Below are positions 52,392 through 62,000 of a stretch of DNA of 64,000 nucleotides, one piece after another (position 1 is the stretch's first letter; each line of letters begins with the position of its first letter). A model generated the notes under the pieces. It did not search any database. It saw only the letters and a program-made list of their open reading frames with translations, and was not told where the DNA came from. This DNA comes from SIG603 sp964369415 (GTDB lineage Bacteria > Bacillota > Clostridia > Oscillospirales > Acutalibacteraceae): the NCBI GenBank assembly GCA_964369415.1, contig CAYJFP010000005.1:1-64000 (forward strand), written 5' to 3'. Both the position numbers and the translations under genes were made by a program.

Positions 52392-53204
52392 ATGATTGTG
52401 ATGTACAAATTCATTTATTTCTATTTCGGAATTAATCAACGAGGTTAAATCCTCTTTTGAAAGCTCTTGATTGTTAAAAATCAAGGGCTTTTCTGCGCTT
52501 AAAATTTCAATCTCAAGATTTGGAAATAGAGAAGAAAAAGATAGAACAAGCGATTTTATAAAGCCATCATCGTCCTCGGTTTTGAGAAATTCGTTTAAGC
52601 TTTCATCAAAATGAAGTCTAAGAATTTGCGTGTCATGAGAATAGCCTAAAAGCTCAAAATCACTGTAAATCTCAGAAATATCAGTCATTTCATTCCACAA
52701 AAGATAAGGGTCACAAGGAAAGTCGGTTAAAACATATTCGGTAAACTTTGAGTTTTGGTAAACATATATCTTGGCATCGGTAAATTCTGCGGGAATAGCA
52801 GTACTGTCTTCAGTGATGGTGCCGCCTTCGGTTTCAGCTTCAGTTTCGCCTTCTTCGGTAATGCTGCCTTCTTCGTAAGGTGCAGCGGCCTCTCCTGTCG
52901 CCGCTTCTGGAGCAGTTTCTGGAGCGGCTTCGTCATATGTCGTTTCTTCGCTATAGGCCATAGACGAGGAGCTATCAGCCACATTGTCAAAAAGCATAGG
53001 GTTTACAAAAAACACATAAATACCTATAAACATCAGCGCAAAAACTGCTGCATAGGAGTAGGTTATAATCCTAAAAACAGGTGTTTTTTTAGGAGGAGTA
53101 GGCTCTAACGGTTTAACTTGATGGTTTATTATTCTGCTATAAATGTCGTCTTTAACCGTGTTGTTGGTAGGTATTTTATCAATAGCTTTTTTTATCTCGT
53201 TCAT
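52383..53204 (-). CDS. Putative anti-sigma factor with GerMN-like domain
   Basis: A 273-residue single-pass membrane protein. Residues 1-45 are cytoplasmic, one helix follows (about 47-70), then an acidic Glu/Thr/Ala low-complexity linker (about 75-145). The outer domain (about 150-245: KIYVYQNSKFTEYVL.., LRLHFDESLNEFLKT.., LVLSFSSLFPNLEIEILSAE) resembles the GerMN fold of germination proteins. Its start overlaps the ECF sigma stop by 4 bases, so it is most likely the anti-sigma factor of that sigma. The short N-terminus lacks a zinc HxxxCxxC motif. The GerMN assignment is tentative. Confidence 0.7.
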   Translation of the reverse strand: MNEIKKAIDKIPTNNTVKDDIYSRIINHQVKPLEPTPPKKTPVFRIITYSYAAVFALMFIGIYVFFVNPMLFDNVADSSSSMAYSEETTYDEAAPETAPEAATGEAAAPYEEGSITEEGETEAETEGGTITEDSTAIPAEFTDAKIYVYQNSKFTEYVLTDFPCDPYLLWNEMTDISEIYSDFELLGYSHDTQILRLHFDESLNEFLKTEDDDGFIKSLVLSFSSLFPNLEIEILSAEKPLIFNNQELSKEDLTSLINSEIEINEFVHHNHSN

Positions 53205-53680
53205 AAGTCTCCTCCTTTCAGTTTCTTTTTAAGAATTTCTCGCCCTCTTTTTAGCTGTATTCTTACAGTCGCTGGCGGTATTTTTAATATTTCAGCGATT
53301 TCATTTGCATTATAATCTTCATAATAGTACATGAAGATTACCATTTTATATTTATCAGGTAGATTTAGAACGCTCGATATGGTTTCGTCAAATTCAAAAT
53401 CGCTGGATAAAGAATTAATTTCGTCGAGTGCCACATTTTTCCTATGCTTGCTTCTGAAAAAATCCATACATGCATTGTGTGAGCAAGTGTAAAGCCAAGC
53501 TTTTATGTGTTCGTCAGAAGAAAATTCCTTCTCACTTATGTAAAATTTATAAAAAACATCTTGCACTATGTCGGCACTGTCTTGAGAATTTTTTAGTCTT
53601 ATGAAAACTGCCTTGTACATGGTGTCAAAATACATTTCATAAATACGTTTAAACTCGTTCTCGTCTCGAGTTTGAGTCAT
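53201..53680 (-). CDS. ECF RNA polymerase sigma factor
   Basis: A 159-residue extracytoplasmic-function sigma factor. Region 2 is FKRIYEMYFDTMYKAVFIRL to ADIVQDVFYKFY and AWLYTCSHNACMDFFR; region 4 is LPDKYKMVIFMYYYEDYNANEIAEILKIPPATVRIQLKRGRE. The ATG at 53680 has GAGAGGGG at good spacing; an in-frame TTG at 53698 is the only alternative. It is probably autoregulated: TGAAAC-N17-CGTA, the classic ECF promoter form, lies directly upstream. Confidence 0.92.
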   Translation of the reverse strand: MTQTRDENEFKRIYEMYFDTMYKAVFIRLKNSQDSADIVQDVFYKFYISEKEFSSDEHIKAWLYTCSHNACMDFFRSKHRKNVALDEINSLSSDFEFDETISSVLNLPDKYKMVIFMYYYEDYNANEIAEILKIPPATVRIQLKRGREILKKKLKGGDL

Positions 53681-53704
53681 GTTAAAAACCCCTCTCAAAT
53701 AATA

Positions 53705-53731
53705 TACGTTTGATGATAAGAAAATGTTTCA
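53705..53731 (-). promoter_or_regulatory. ECF-type promoter of the sigma/anti-sigma operon
   Basis: On the minus strand: TGAAAC (53731-53726), 17-base spacer, CGTA (53708-53705). This matches the Bacillus ECF consensus. The -35 element lies inside the hairpin arm of the upstream terminator. Confidence 0.75.
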
Positions 53732-53749
53732 CCTAAAATAGGTGAAACA
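53725..53749 (-). terminator. Terminator of the DUF1385 operon
   Basis: Perfect 11-bp stem TGTTTCACCTA/TAGGTGAAACA with a 3-base loop, followed on the minus strand by TTTTCTTATC. It lies 7 bases past the DUF1385 stop and its 3' arm carries the -35 box of the ECF promoter. Confidence 0.8.
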
Positions 53750-53756
53750 AAATAAA

Positions 53757-54683
53757 TTAGATTAAATCTTCGCCATTTTCGGGAATTACCTCTTCCATAG
53801 CGACAATAGCTGTTTTAATCATGTTTTCATCGGGCTCTTTTGTCGTGATTCTTTGTACCCATATGCCAGGAGCCGAGATTATTCTAACTAAGAGATTATC
53901 AAATTTACCGCAAAATTTGATAAGTTCGTAGCCTACTGAAACAACTATTGGAAGCGTGATAATTTTAGAGGCTGTTCTTATAATAGGGTCGGTAAACGGG
54001 ATGAAAAATCCAACAATTATGCCAAGCAAAATCAAAATAATTAAAAAGCTTGTTCCACATCTTGGATGAAAACGGCTTTGTTTTTTTATGTTTTCCACGG
54101 TTAAAGGAAGGCCTTTTTCATAGCAAAAAATTGTCTTGTGCTCGGCTCCATGATACTGAAACACCCTTTTTATATCCGGAATCATCGAAACTAAAAGCAA
54201 ATAAACAATAAATATCACAAGTCGCATGACGCCTTCAAAAATAGACCTGAAAGGTGAAACGGATTCACCGAAAAGCATTTCAATTCCGCTAAAAGAAAGT
54301 GTCGGAAGAAAAATGAAAAGAAAAACAGATAAGGCTATGCCCAAAACGCTTGCGACGCCGATTATTACATTCGACATTTTATCCCCAAAAGTTTTGTTAA
54401 GCCATTTGTCAAACTTGCTTTCGATTTCCTCTTCTACAGTGATTTTATCGGCGGATTTTTGCATAGCCTTCATCCCGAGTCTCATGGTGTCTACATAGCT
54501 GAAAATTCCTCTGATAAAAGGCTTTTTTAGTATGGGATATTTATCTCTAATAAAATTAATTTCAATTTCTTCTTTTGTTATGTTGTTTTCCTCATCGCAA
54601 AAAGCGGCGACGATTTTTTTAGGGCCGACCATCATTATGCCCTCTAAAAGAGCTTGTCCGCCTATGCTTGTTTTTTTACTCAT
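53757..54683 (-). CDS. DUF1385 (YqhQ-like) membrane protein
   Basis: A 308-residue protein of the YqhQ family. It starts with GGQALLEGIMMVGPKK, has membrane helices in the middle (VIIGVASVLGIALSVFLFIF, LVIFIVYLLLVSMIP, and about 210-255), the conserved FQYHGAEHKTIFCYE segment and HPRCGTSFLI. Function is not established. Its start overlaps the kinase stop by 8 bases, so it belongs to the lipoprotein-regulator-kinase operon. Confidence 0.88.
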   Translation of the reverse strand: MSKKTSIGGQALLEGIMMVGPKKIVAAFCDEENNITKEEIEINFIRDKYPILKKPFIRGIFSYVDTMRLGMKAMQKSADKITVEEEIESKFDKWLNKTFGDKMSNVIIGVASVLGIALSVFLFIFLPTLSFSGIEMLFGESVSPFRSIFEGVMRLVIFIVYLLLVSMIPDIKRVFQYHGAEHKTIFCYEKGLPLTVENIKKQSRFHPRCGTSFLIILILLGIIVGFFIPFTDPIIRTASKIITLPIVVSVGYELIKFCGKFDNLLVRIISAPGIWVQRITTKEPDENMIKTAIVAMEEVIPENGEDLI

Positions 54684-56115
54684 TAATTACATCCTTTTTT
54701 TCTGATAAAATATTTTGGTTTAGTATTGGAATAGAAATAGTTACTTTTGTTCCTCTTCCATGTTCACTTTCTACCTTGAGGCTGCCACCATGCATTTTGA
54801 TTATCTCGTCCGCAACTGCAAGGCCTATGCCAGATCCCCTTACGATTTGATTTGCTTTATAAAATTTCTTTTTAACATGTGGCAAATGTTCTTGCGGTAT
54901 TCCACAGCCGCTATCCTCGACAATTACACTTACAAAATTTTTACTCTCTCGGGTTTGAACTTTGATTGTTCCGCCGTTTCCAGTATATTTAAGTGCATTG
55001 TCAATTATATTTACAAAGACCTGTCTTAGCTTATTTGTATCACCCATTATAGGACTTAGCGCAGTTCCTTCTTCATATATCAAGTCTTTATTTTCAAGTT
55101 TTGCCCTTTCGGTAAATAGAAACACAGCTTCGTCAAGCTCTTGAAGCAAGTCGGTTTTTATCAGTGTAAGACTAATTCTGCCGTTTTGTAGTCTTGAAAA
55201 GTCAAGTAATTCCTCAACTATACCAGAAAGTCTTTTCGACTCTTTAGTGATAACCGCCATGCCCCTTTTTTGCGTTTCCTTGTCCTGTTCTGTTTCTTGA
55301 AGCGTCTCAGCCCAGCCGTTAATTGCAGTGAGTGGAGTTCGAATTTCGTGCGAAACCGAAGAAATAAAATCATTCTTCATTTTTTCAGAATTGCCGAGCT
55401 CTTCTGCCATCAAGTTTATAGTGTCGATGAGTTCTCCGATTTCGTCCTCGTGTGTTTTTTCAATTCTAACGCCAAAGTCACCGCCTGAAATTTTTTGTGC
55501 GGTCAAATTTATCTCTCTAACAGGAGTGAGAATCGAGCGTATGAAATATATACCTGAAAGGCTGATGAAAAGAGTAATCATAAGTCCGACAGTGATAAAA
55601 ACTAGGACAAAAAAGCCGATTTGCGAATCTGCCTCTGTCATAGAGACAAGGTATCTTACAGAGCCTTCAATACCTCCTGAATTGTTTCGCACCACCCTTG
55701 TGATAGCCATAACTTTTTCGCCGCTTTCGATTTCACCTATAAAGTAGCCAAAATCGGAAGTGGAGGAAATTGCATTTTCATAATCAGGCATTATCTGTTC
55801 TTGATTAGGAGCAAAACCTGTAGAAGTTACTAAGATGTCACCATCTTTTGAAACGGACATTATTTCCATGTCGTTTTTATCGGGAAAGTTCTCGATATAC
55901 GCCCTTGAAACGGTCAAAAAGTCAGAACCCGCCGAGGTAGAAAGGACATTTATCAACTCGTCACTTCGGCCTAAAAGAATTTGCTGAATACCGCCGTATA
56001 TAGAGCTTTGAACTGAAAAACTGAGAATAGTAATACACAAAACAAGCAGAATAATTATTATACCAAGAGTATTAAAAAACCATCTTCTTGAAATGCTTTT
56101 TTTCGATAAAATCAT
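54676..56115 (-). CDS. Sensor histidine kinase with HAMP domain
   Basis: A 479-residue two-pass kinase: helix about 13-35, an extracytoplasmic domain of about 130 residues, helix about 170-192, HAMP about 193-245, HisKA with VSHEIRTPLTAINGW (His about 258), and HATPase with VFVNIIDNALKYTG, DSGCGI and GSGIGLAVADEI. It partners with the OmpR-type regulator encoded 31 bases upstream. The signal may come through the lipoprotein encoded first in the operon. Confidence 0.92.
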   Translation of the reverse strand: MILSKKSISRRWFFNTLGIIIILLVLCITILSFSVQSSIYGGIQQILLGRSDELINVLSTSAGSDFLTVSRAYIENFPDKNDMEIMSVSKDGDILVTSTGFAPNQEQIMPDYENAISSTSDFGYFIGEIESGEKVMAITRVVRNNSGGIEGSVRYLVSMTEADSQIGFFVLVFITVGLMITLFISLSGIYFIRSILTPVREINLTAQKISGGDFGVRIEKTHEDEIGELIDTINLMAEELGNSEKMKNDFISSVSHEIRTPLTAINGWAETLQETEQDKETQKRGMAVITKESKRLSGIVEELLDFSRLQNGRISLTLIKTDLLQELDEAVFLFTERAKLENKDLIYEEGTALSPIMGDTNKLRQVFVNIIDNALKYTGNGGTIKVQTRESKNFVSVIVEDSGCGIPQEHLPHVKKKFYKANQIVRGSGIGLAVADEIIKMHGGSLKVESEHGRGTKVTISIPILNQNILSEKKDVINE

Positions 56116-56146
56116 ATATTAGTACACCTTTGAATAATTAAATTCA

Positions 56147-56851
56147 TCACATTGCATCCCATCTGTAGCCAAGTCCCCAAACAGTTGCTATATGTGTAGG
56201 ACTCGAAGGCTCGTCCTCAATCTTCATTCTAAGTCTTCGAATATTTACATCTACAATCTTTTCTTCGCCAGCATATGAATTTCCCCAAACATGATGAAGA
56301 ATGTCGGTGCGGTTAAGCGATAGCCCAGGATTTGCAAAAAAATATTCCATGATTTGAAATTCCACTTGCGTAAGCTCAATGAGAACACCTTTTTTTGTAA
56401 AACTTCTGTTTCTAAAATTAATTGTAAAGTCCCCCGAGCTGATTTCTTCTGAAAAATCTTTTTTGCTGCCGCCTGATAATTCTACTCGTCTATGAACGGC
56501 ATCGACCCTTGCGACAAGTTCAGATGGTGAAAAAGGCTTGGTCACATAGTCGTCAGCGCCCATCATAAGTCCGCTTACCTTGTCCATTTCCTGCGTTTTT
56601 GCGGTGAGCATTATGATTCCGACAGAGCCGCTTTTTTTTCTAAGCTCTCTGCAAACGGCAAGTCCGTCGTATCTTCCGGGCATCATAATATCGAGTATTA
56701 CAATGTCGAAATCACCCGAATTTTTTTCATATATTTCAAGCGCTTCGTCTCCGCTTGAAGCTTCTGTAGTTGTATATCCAGCACGTTTTAAATTTATTAC
56801 AACAAATTCTCTAATATTTTGTTCGTCTTCACAAACCAGAACTTTTTTCAC
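56147..56851 (-). CDS. OmpR-family response regulator
   Basis: A 234-residue regulator. The receiver has VCEDEQN, the phosphorylated Asp in DIVILDIMMPG and Lys in DDYVTKPFSP. The C-terminal winged helix has VEFQIMEYFFANPG, VWGNSYAGEEKIVDVNIRRLR and TVWGLGYRW. Gene lies 26 bases after the lipoprotein gene, so one operon is likely. Confidence 0.93.
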   Translation of the reverse strand: MKKVLVCEDEQNIREFVVINLKRAGYTTTEASSGDEALEIYEKNSGDFDIVILDIMMPGRYDGLAVCRELRKKSGSVGIIMLTAKTQEMDKVSGLMMGADDYVTKPFSPSELVARVDAVHRRVELSGGSKKDFSEEISSGDFTINFRNRSFTKKGVLIELTQVEFQIMEYFFANPGLSLNRTDILHHVWGNSYAGEEKIVDVNIRRLRMKIEDEPSSPTHIATVWGLGYRWDAM

Positions 56852-56877
56852 CGTTAAACCCTTCTTTCCAAAATGTT

Positions 56878-58212
56878 TTATAAATCTTCATTTATCAATC
56901 GAATGCTGTTTTTAATCTTATAGTCATCTGCGCCAAAGGTTTGAAGTGCGTAGACACTACTGTTTTCAGATGTAAAAAGAAGCTCGTAGTCTTCTTGATT
57001 TTCCAAATTTTCCCATTGTTCACCGCTGAAAATACTTAGAGTATAGATGTGTTTTTCCGAAGAGCTCGTATTATCTGCTGCCACTATGTTTTGCGAGATA
57101 AAGTAGTTGCCCGAAGTCGACTGATAACATCTAATCTCTTTATCGGGATTGACTTCAAACATAAAGTTGTTGTTTAAACTAATTATGGTTCTCTCAGTAA
57201 GCACGGCTTCATAAGTTATAGGGTCAAGCTCTACCCAGTCGACATAGTACTGAATAGGGTCGTAAACTTCCTCGGGGTTAAGCCCAGGCTGAAGCCTTAC
57301 TATAGGGAACTCTATTACCGAGTCTTCGTCCAAATCCATCAAGCCGATGCTAAGAGAAGAAGACCTTGAAAAATTATTATATTTCGATATAAACTCCTCT
57401 GTAGCAAGAGGTGTGTTTAAAATATCGTTCTTTAAAGTTAAAATTTGCGTAACCGTGTTTCCTTCACTTGCGACACCCTCTAAAACTATTACCTTATCCG
57501 TTAATGAAAGATTTTCTTCTGATACAGAGGTGTATCTTACAACGGTGTTATCAAGAATTACCGAGTGCTTGAGTATAGGTTTTTGGTCGAAAGAAAAAAT
57601 TCTTGCAACGGCATTTCTATCCTGACTCATTTCGTCTTCCGATGGGGTAAAAACCGTAGAAGTAAAAAGGTCCATGATTCCGTCTTCGTTAATGTCGATA
57701 AGCATAAGTTCATTGTAAGTGTGGTCAAGAGCGTATTCAATGACACGGTCGTTTTCGTATTTATAAACAGAAATAGTGGCGGTGAGACTTTGTGGAGAGC
57801 CCCAGCCAACTATCATTTCGTTTTCGCCATCGCCAGATAAATCGCCAAAAAACACCTTGTCAACCTGTGCACCAGCATTTTTATATGAATCGGTTATCTG
57901 CCAGCCATCTTCACTTTCAAACATGAATTGTATGATGATTCCACCCTCGGGGTCTTCAATAAATCCGATGGCTTCGTCTTTTGAGTCGTGGTTTAAGTCT
58001 TCTGTAATTAAGGCAGAACGATAGTCGCCACGCTTAGGATAGGCAAAGTTAAGCTCGCCCTCATCTGTCTTTAATAGGTCGTATATTTCCTGTTGATCAT
58101 CGTTTGACTTAGGCGGAGACATAAGGTCTTGTACATCCATGGTTCCTATAGTACATCCACTAAGAGTCAAAAAAGAGGCAGTAAATAAAAGGCAAATAAA
58201 AAATTTTTTCAT
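56878..58212 (-). CDS. Lipoprotein with FG-GAP/VCBS-like repeats
   Basis: A 444-residue lipoprotein. The signal peptide MKKFFICLLFTASFLTLSGC ends in lipobox LSGC. At least four calcium-loop-like repeats with the pattern D-(L/I)-x-x-D-x-x-x-(D/E) are visible: DLNHDSKDE, DLSGDGENE, DINEDGIMD, DLDEDSVIE, as in integrin-like beta-propellers. The ATG at 58212 has GAAAGG upstream; a longer frame to 58302 would hide the signal. It is the first gene of the operon with a two-component system, so it may be an extracellular sensor or part of the wall-stress response. I recognise no specific function. Confidence 0.8.
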   Translation of the reverse strand: MKKFFICLLFTASFLTLSGCTIGTMDVQDLMSPPKSNDDQQEIYDLLKTDEGELNFAYPKRGDYRSALITEDLNHDSKDEAIGFIEDPEGGIIIQFMFESEDGWQITDSYKNAGAQVDKVFFGDLSGDGENEMIVGWGSPQSLTATISVYKYENDRVIEYALDHTYNELMLIDINEDGIMDLFTSTVFTPSEDEMSQDRNAVARIFSFDQKPILKHSVILDNTVVRYTSVSEENLSLTDKVIVLEGVASEGNTVTQILTLKNDILNTPLATEEFISKYNNFSRSSSLSIGLMDLDEDSVIEFPIVRLQPGLNPEEVYDPIQYYVDWVELDPITYEAVLTERTIISLNNNFMFEVNPDKEIRCYQSTSGNYFISQNIVAADNTSSSEKHIYTLSIFSGEQWENLENQEDYELLFTSENSSVYALQTFGADDYKIKNSIRLINEDL

Positions 58213-58357
58213 TACAAAACCTTTCAAAATATGCGTTTTAAATTCTATAAATAATTGGAATAAACTCCATAAAATTATAACATTTAATAAACTAAAAGTC
58301 AAACAGGTATAACTTTTAATTTATTGCCTATCATCTACTCGAAAGGGTGATAAAATC

Positions 58358-58951
58358 ATGAACATAAAAAACATAAACAAAATAATTTTTGCGGGATTTA
58401 TAATTACAGTTTGCTTTTCTTTTTTAGGCTTTACGGCAGAAAGTGAGGACTTAAGCAGCAAACTAATAAGACTTCATGTAAAGGCAAATTCCGATACCGA
58501 TTTTGACCAAGAGATAAAGTTAAGCGTAAAAGACAGCGTTTCAGATTTTACAGAAGAAGTGGTGGCAGAAGCATTTTCTATGGAAGACGCCGAAAATTTA
58601 CTTATAAAAAATTTACCTGAAATTGAAGAAGCCGCAAATGATAAACTTAAAGAGCTAAATGTAAATTATAAAGCCAGCGCAAGTGTAGACTTTGAATACT
58701 TCAAAACACGGGAGTACGAGACCTTTACCTTGCCAGCGGGTGAGTATAAAACGCTTAGAATATCTTTGGGTGAGGCAGAGGGGGAAAACTGGTGGTGCGT
58801 GGTGTATCCTTCGCTTTGCTCAGCGGTCGAAATAGATGAAGATATAGAGGAATTAAGTGAAGAGGAAGTCGAGTTAATCGAAGAAAGTCCGGAAATATCA
58901 TTTATGTTATACGAATGGTATAAAAATATCGTAAATTTTTTTAGTGAATAG
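58358..58951 (+). CDS. spoIIR: Stage II sporulation protein R
   Basis: A 197-residue secreted signalling protein made in the forespore that triggers pro-sigma-E processing through SpoIIGA. After an N-terminal helix (about 8-27) comes the SpoIIR core: LIRLHVKANSDTDFDQEIKL, VDFEYFKTREYETFTLPAGE, and EGENWWCVVYPSLC. Site AAAGGGTG. It shows that the host can form endospores, or retains genes for doing so. Confidence 0.93.
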   Translation: MNIKNINKIIFAGFIITVCFSFLGFTAESEDLSSKLIRLHVKANSDTDFDQEIKLSVKDSVSDFTEEVVAEAFSMEDAENLLIKNLPEIEEAANDKLKELNVNYKASASVDFEYFKTREYETFTLPAGEYKTLRISLGEAEGENWWCVVYPSLCSAVEIDEDIEELSEEEVELIEESPEISFMLYEWYKNIVNFFSE

Positions 58952-58953
58952 AA

Positions 58954-58982
58954 TTGAAGCGACTGTGGGAAAATGATATAAT
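58954..58982 (+). promoter_or_regulatory. Promoter of addBA
   Basis: TTGAAG, 17-base spacer, TATAAT. The -10 box ends 27 bases before addB. It overlaps the gap after spoIIR. Confidence 0.7.
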
Positions 58983-59009
58983 TTAAGCATTAAACTTAAG
59001 GAGTCTGTT

Positions 59010-62000
59010 ATGCTTAATTTTGTTTTAGGTAGAGCCGGATACGGAAAAACCGAGTATATAAGGAATAAAGCTACTGAATATGCCAAAAATGGTGAGAGCG
59101 TAGTCGTGATAGTGCCAGAGCAAATGAGCTTTGATACTGAAAAAGCCATGGCGGTTAGTGGTGACATGGAAATAAATTCTAAAATAGAAATTTTTTCATT
59201 TAATAGGCTTTGTGAAGAAACGTTTAGGCTGTATGGAGGAATAAAAGAAAAAAGAATAGATGACAGCGCTAAAGAGCTTATTATGGCACTTGCAATAGAT
59301 GCCGTTAGGGATAATTTAGATTTATATAAAAATACAGAAAGCACGGCACTTTGTACCTTGATGCTCGATGCCGTGGAGGAGTTTAAAAATTCAGGAATTA
59401 CCACCGAAGAGGTGATGAGTCTTAAAGATGAGTTTGACGGTGCTTTAAGTAAAAAACTATATGAATCTGCACTGATTTACGAGAGTTTTAAGGCGCATCT
59501 ATCGGGCAGTTACATAGAGCCGTTGGACATTCAAACAAGGGCGGGCGACTTGCTTTTAGAGAATAAATATTTTAAGGATAAAATTTTACTAATAGATGGT
59601 TTTGAAGGCTTTGATGCACGAAAACTAAAGATTATCGAAAGTGCGTTTAGTCATGCAAAAGAGGTGTATATCAGCCTTTGTGAGGACGATGATTTTGAAA
59701 ATGACGAGAGCCATTTTTTTGCACCGATAACAAAAACCAGAAGAAAACTCATGAGAAAAGCAAGGGAAAAAAACGTTAAAATTGCACCGCATGTAAGGCT
59801 TGAATCGGCTATTAGATTTGAAAGTGATGAGCTTAAAATTTTGGAAAAAAGTGTTTACTCATATGAAGAAACAGAAGAGGTTATAAAACGTGAAGATGTT
59901 TCACTGTTTGAAGCTGCCAATATTTACGATGAAGCCGAGTATATAGCGGCGAGCATTAAGGATTTGATTCAAAAAGGATATAGATATGGCGACATAAGCG
60001 TAGTGTGCCGAAATTCGGAGAAATACACGGATTTAATGGAGAATACCTTTAAAAAATGGGAGATTCCAAGCTTTATCTCAAGACCGTATAACGCCGAGAG
60101 TTCGCCTTTAATTAGACTGTTGACATCTGTTTTTGAAATTTGCGAAAAGGGATTTAAGACTGAGGAGATTTTTAATATATTAAAAACAGGATTAATCTCA
60201 GTACAAGAAGAGTTAGTTTTTGAACTTGAAAACTATGTCTATATGTGGAAAATTGACGGCGCTTCGTGGAAAAATCCTTTTACAAAATCGGTGCACGGAT
60301 TTGAAAGAGAAGATGATGAAGAGGAAACAGAAAAACTTGAAAAAATCAGGAAAATGCTTGTAGGGAATATACTTAAATTTAAGAAAACCTGCGAAAAGGC
60401 AAGTGGCGCCGAAATTTCAGAAGCGGTCTATAATTTGTTTTTAGATTTAAATGTTCAGGAAAATTTAATAATCTACACCGAAAATCTGGAAAGGCTTAAT
60501 TTAACAGAGAAATCGAAAGAGCAGATTAGAGTATGGGACAAGCTCATGGATTTGCTAGATAAATTTGCTGATATCATAGGTCAAAGGGCGATAAGTCTAA
60601 GCGATTATCAGAGGTATTTAAGAAAAATTTTGTCAAAAGAAGACCTGATGGACATACCGCTAAGGCTTGATAACGTGATGTTTGGAACTGCAGATAACAT
60701 TAAACATTCATCTAAAATAGTGTTTTTGGTAGGTTGTATTTTGGGAGATTTTCCAAGAATTCCTAGTGAGAAAGGTATTTTTACTTCAGCAGAAAGAAGA
60801 TTTTTAAAAGAAAAGCAGGTCGAGCTTCAGTTTGATACGGAAATGGAGATGCTATTAGAAAGATTTTATGCATACAGTGCATGTTTTTCGGCGACTGAAA
60901 AAGTTTTCTTAAGCTATTACACATCGGATGGGACAAATGAATTTATAAAAAGTGAAATAATGGATGAGGTGCAAAGGGTAAGCGGTGCAGAGATAAAAAA
61001 AGAGCTGCCTTTTGACTATTACTGCACATGCGAAGAGGCGCTTTTTGCCTTGTGTGCGCAAAAGTACAGGGAGAATTCGCCCGAGTCAGAGAGCCTTAAG
61101 GAAGTCACACAGTCACTTTTTAATTTAGAAACAAGATTTGAAGCCTTGAAAAGGGCGGTCAGTGACAGTGAATTTAAACTTGATAAAAATTCGGCAAAAA
61201 CTCTTTTTGGAAGCACTACTTTTTCACCGTCTCAAATCGAAAATTATCACCAGTGCAAATTTTGGTATTTTTGCAGGTACGGCCTTGGCGCAAAATCAAA
61301 GAAAACAGCCGAGGTGGACGTGCTTCGCTACGGCACGCTTATGCACTATGTTTTCGAGCAAATAATAGCCACAAATTCGTATGAAAACATGGAAGAAACG
61401 GAGATAGAAAAATACGTTTCAGATTTAGTCAAATCGTACATAGAAGAAAATATGGGTGGAATGGACAAGCTTTCATTTAGCGATATTTACAGGATAAAAA
61501 GGCTAGAGGAAACGGCGGTGCTTCTCTCGAAAAGGCTGATAAGAGAGATGAAACAGAGCAAGTTTAAGCCGAAATACTTAGAGCTTAAACTCGAAAAAGA
61601 CGGTGAGTTTCCACCGCTTAAAATCAAAACAGAGGACGAAAGAGAAATATTTGTAAGAGGAATTATCGACAGGGTTGACATATACGAAGACAACGAAACG
61701 AAATATGTGAGGATAGTCGATTATAAGACGGGCACGAAAGAGTTTAAACTCTACGATGTTTTAAACGGGCTTAGCATGCAAATGCTCATTTATCTTGCGG
61801 CTTTATCTGAAAAAGGTCTTGTGCCGGCGGGTGCGTTATATATGCCGGCGGCGTATCCGAGTGTTCCAGCAGAAAGAGGAGAAAGCATAGAAAAAATAAG
61901 AAACAAACAGGACGAAAAAATGTGTATGAGCGGAATTGTTTTAGAGGACGAGGACATAATTACCGCTATGGAAAAATCGGTAGAGGGCAAATTTATTCCA

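Noticed and set aside
58907..59404. 165-codon minus-strand open frame
   Set aside because: It is antisense to addB and covers the addB promoter.
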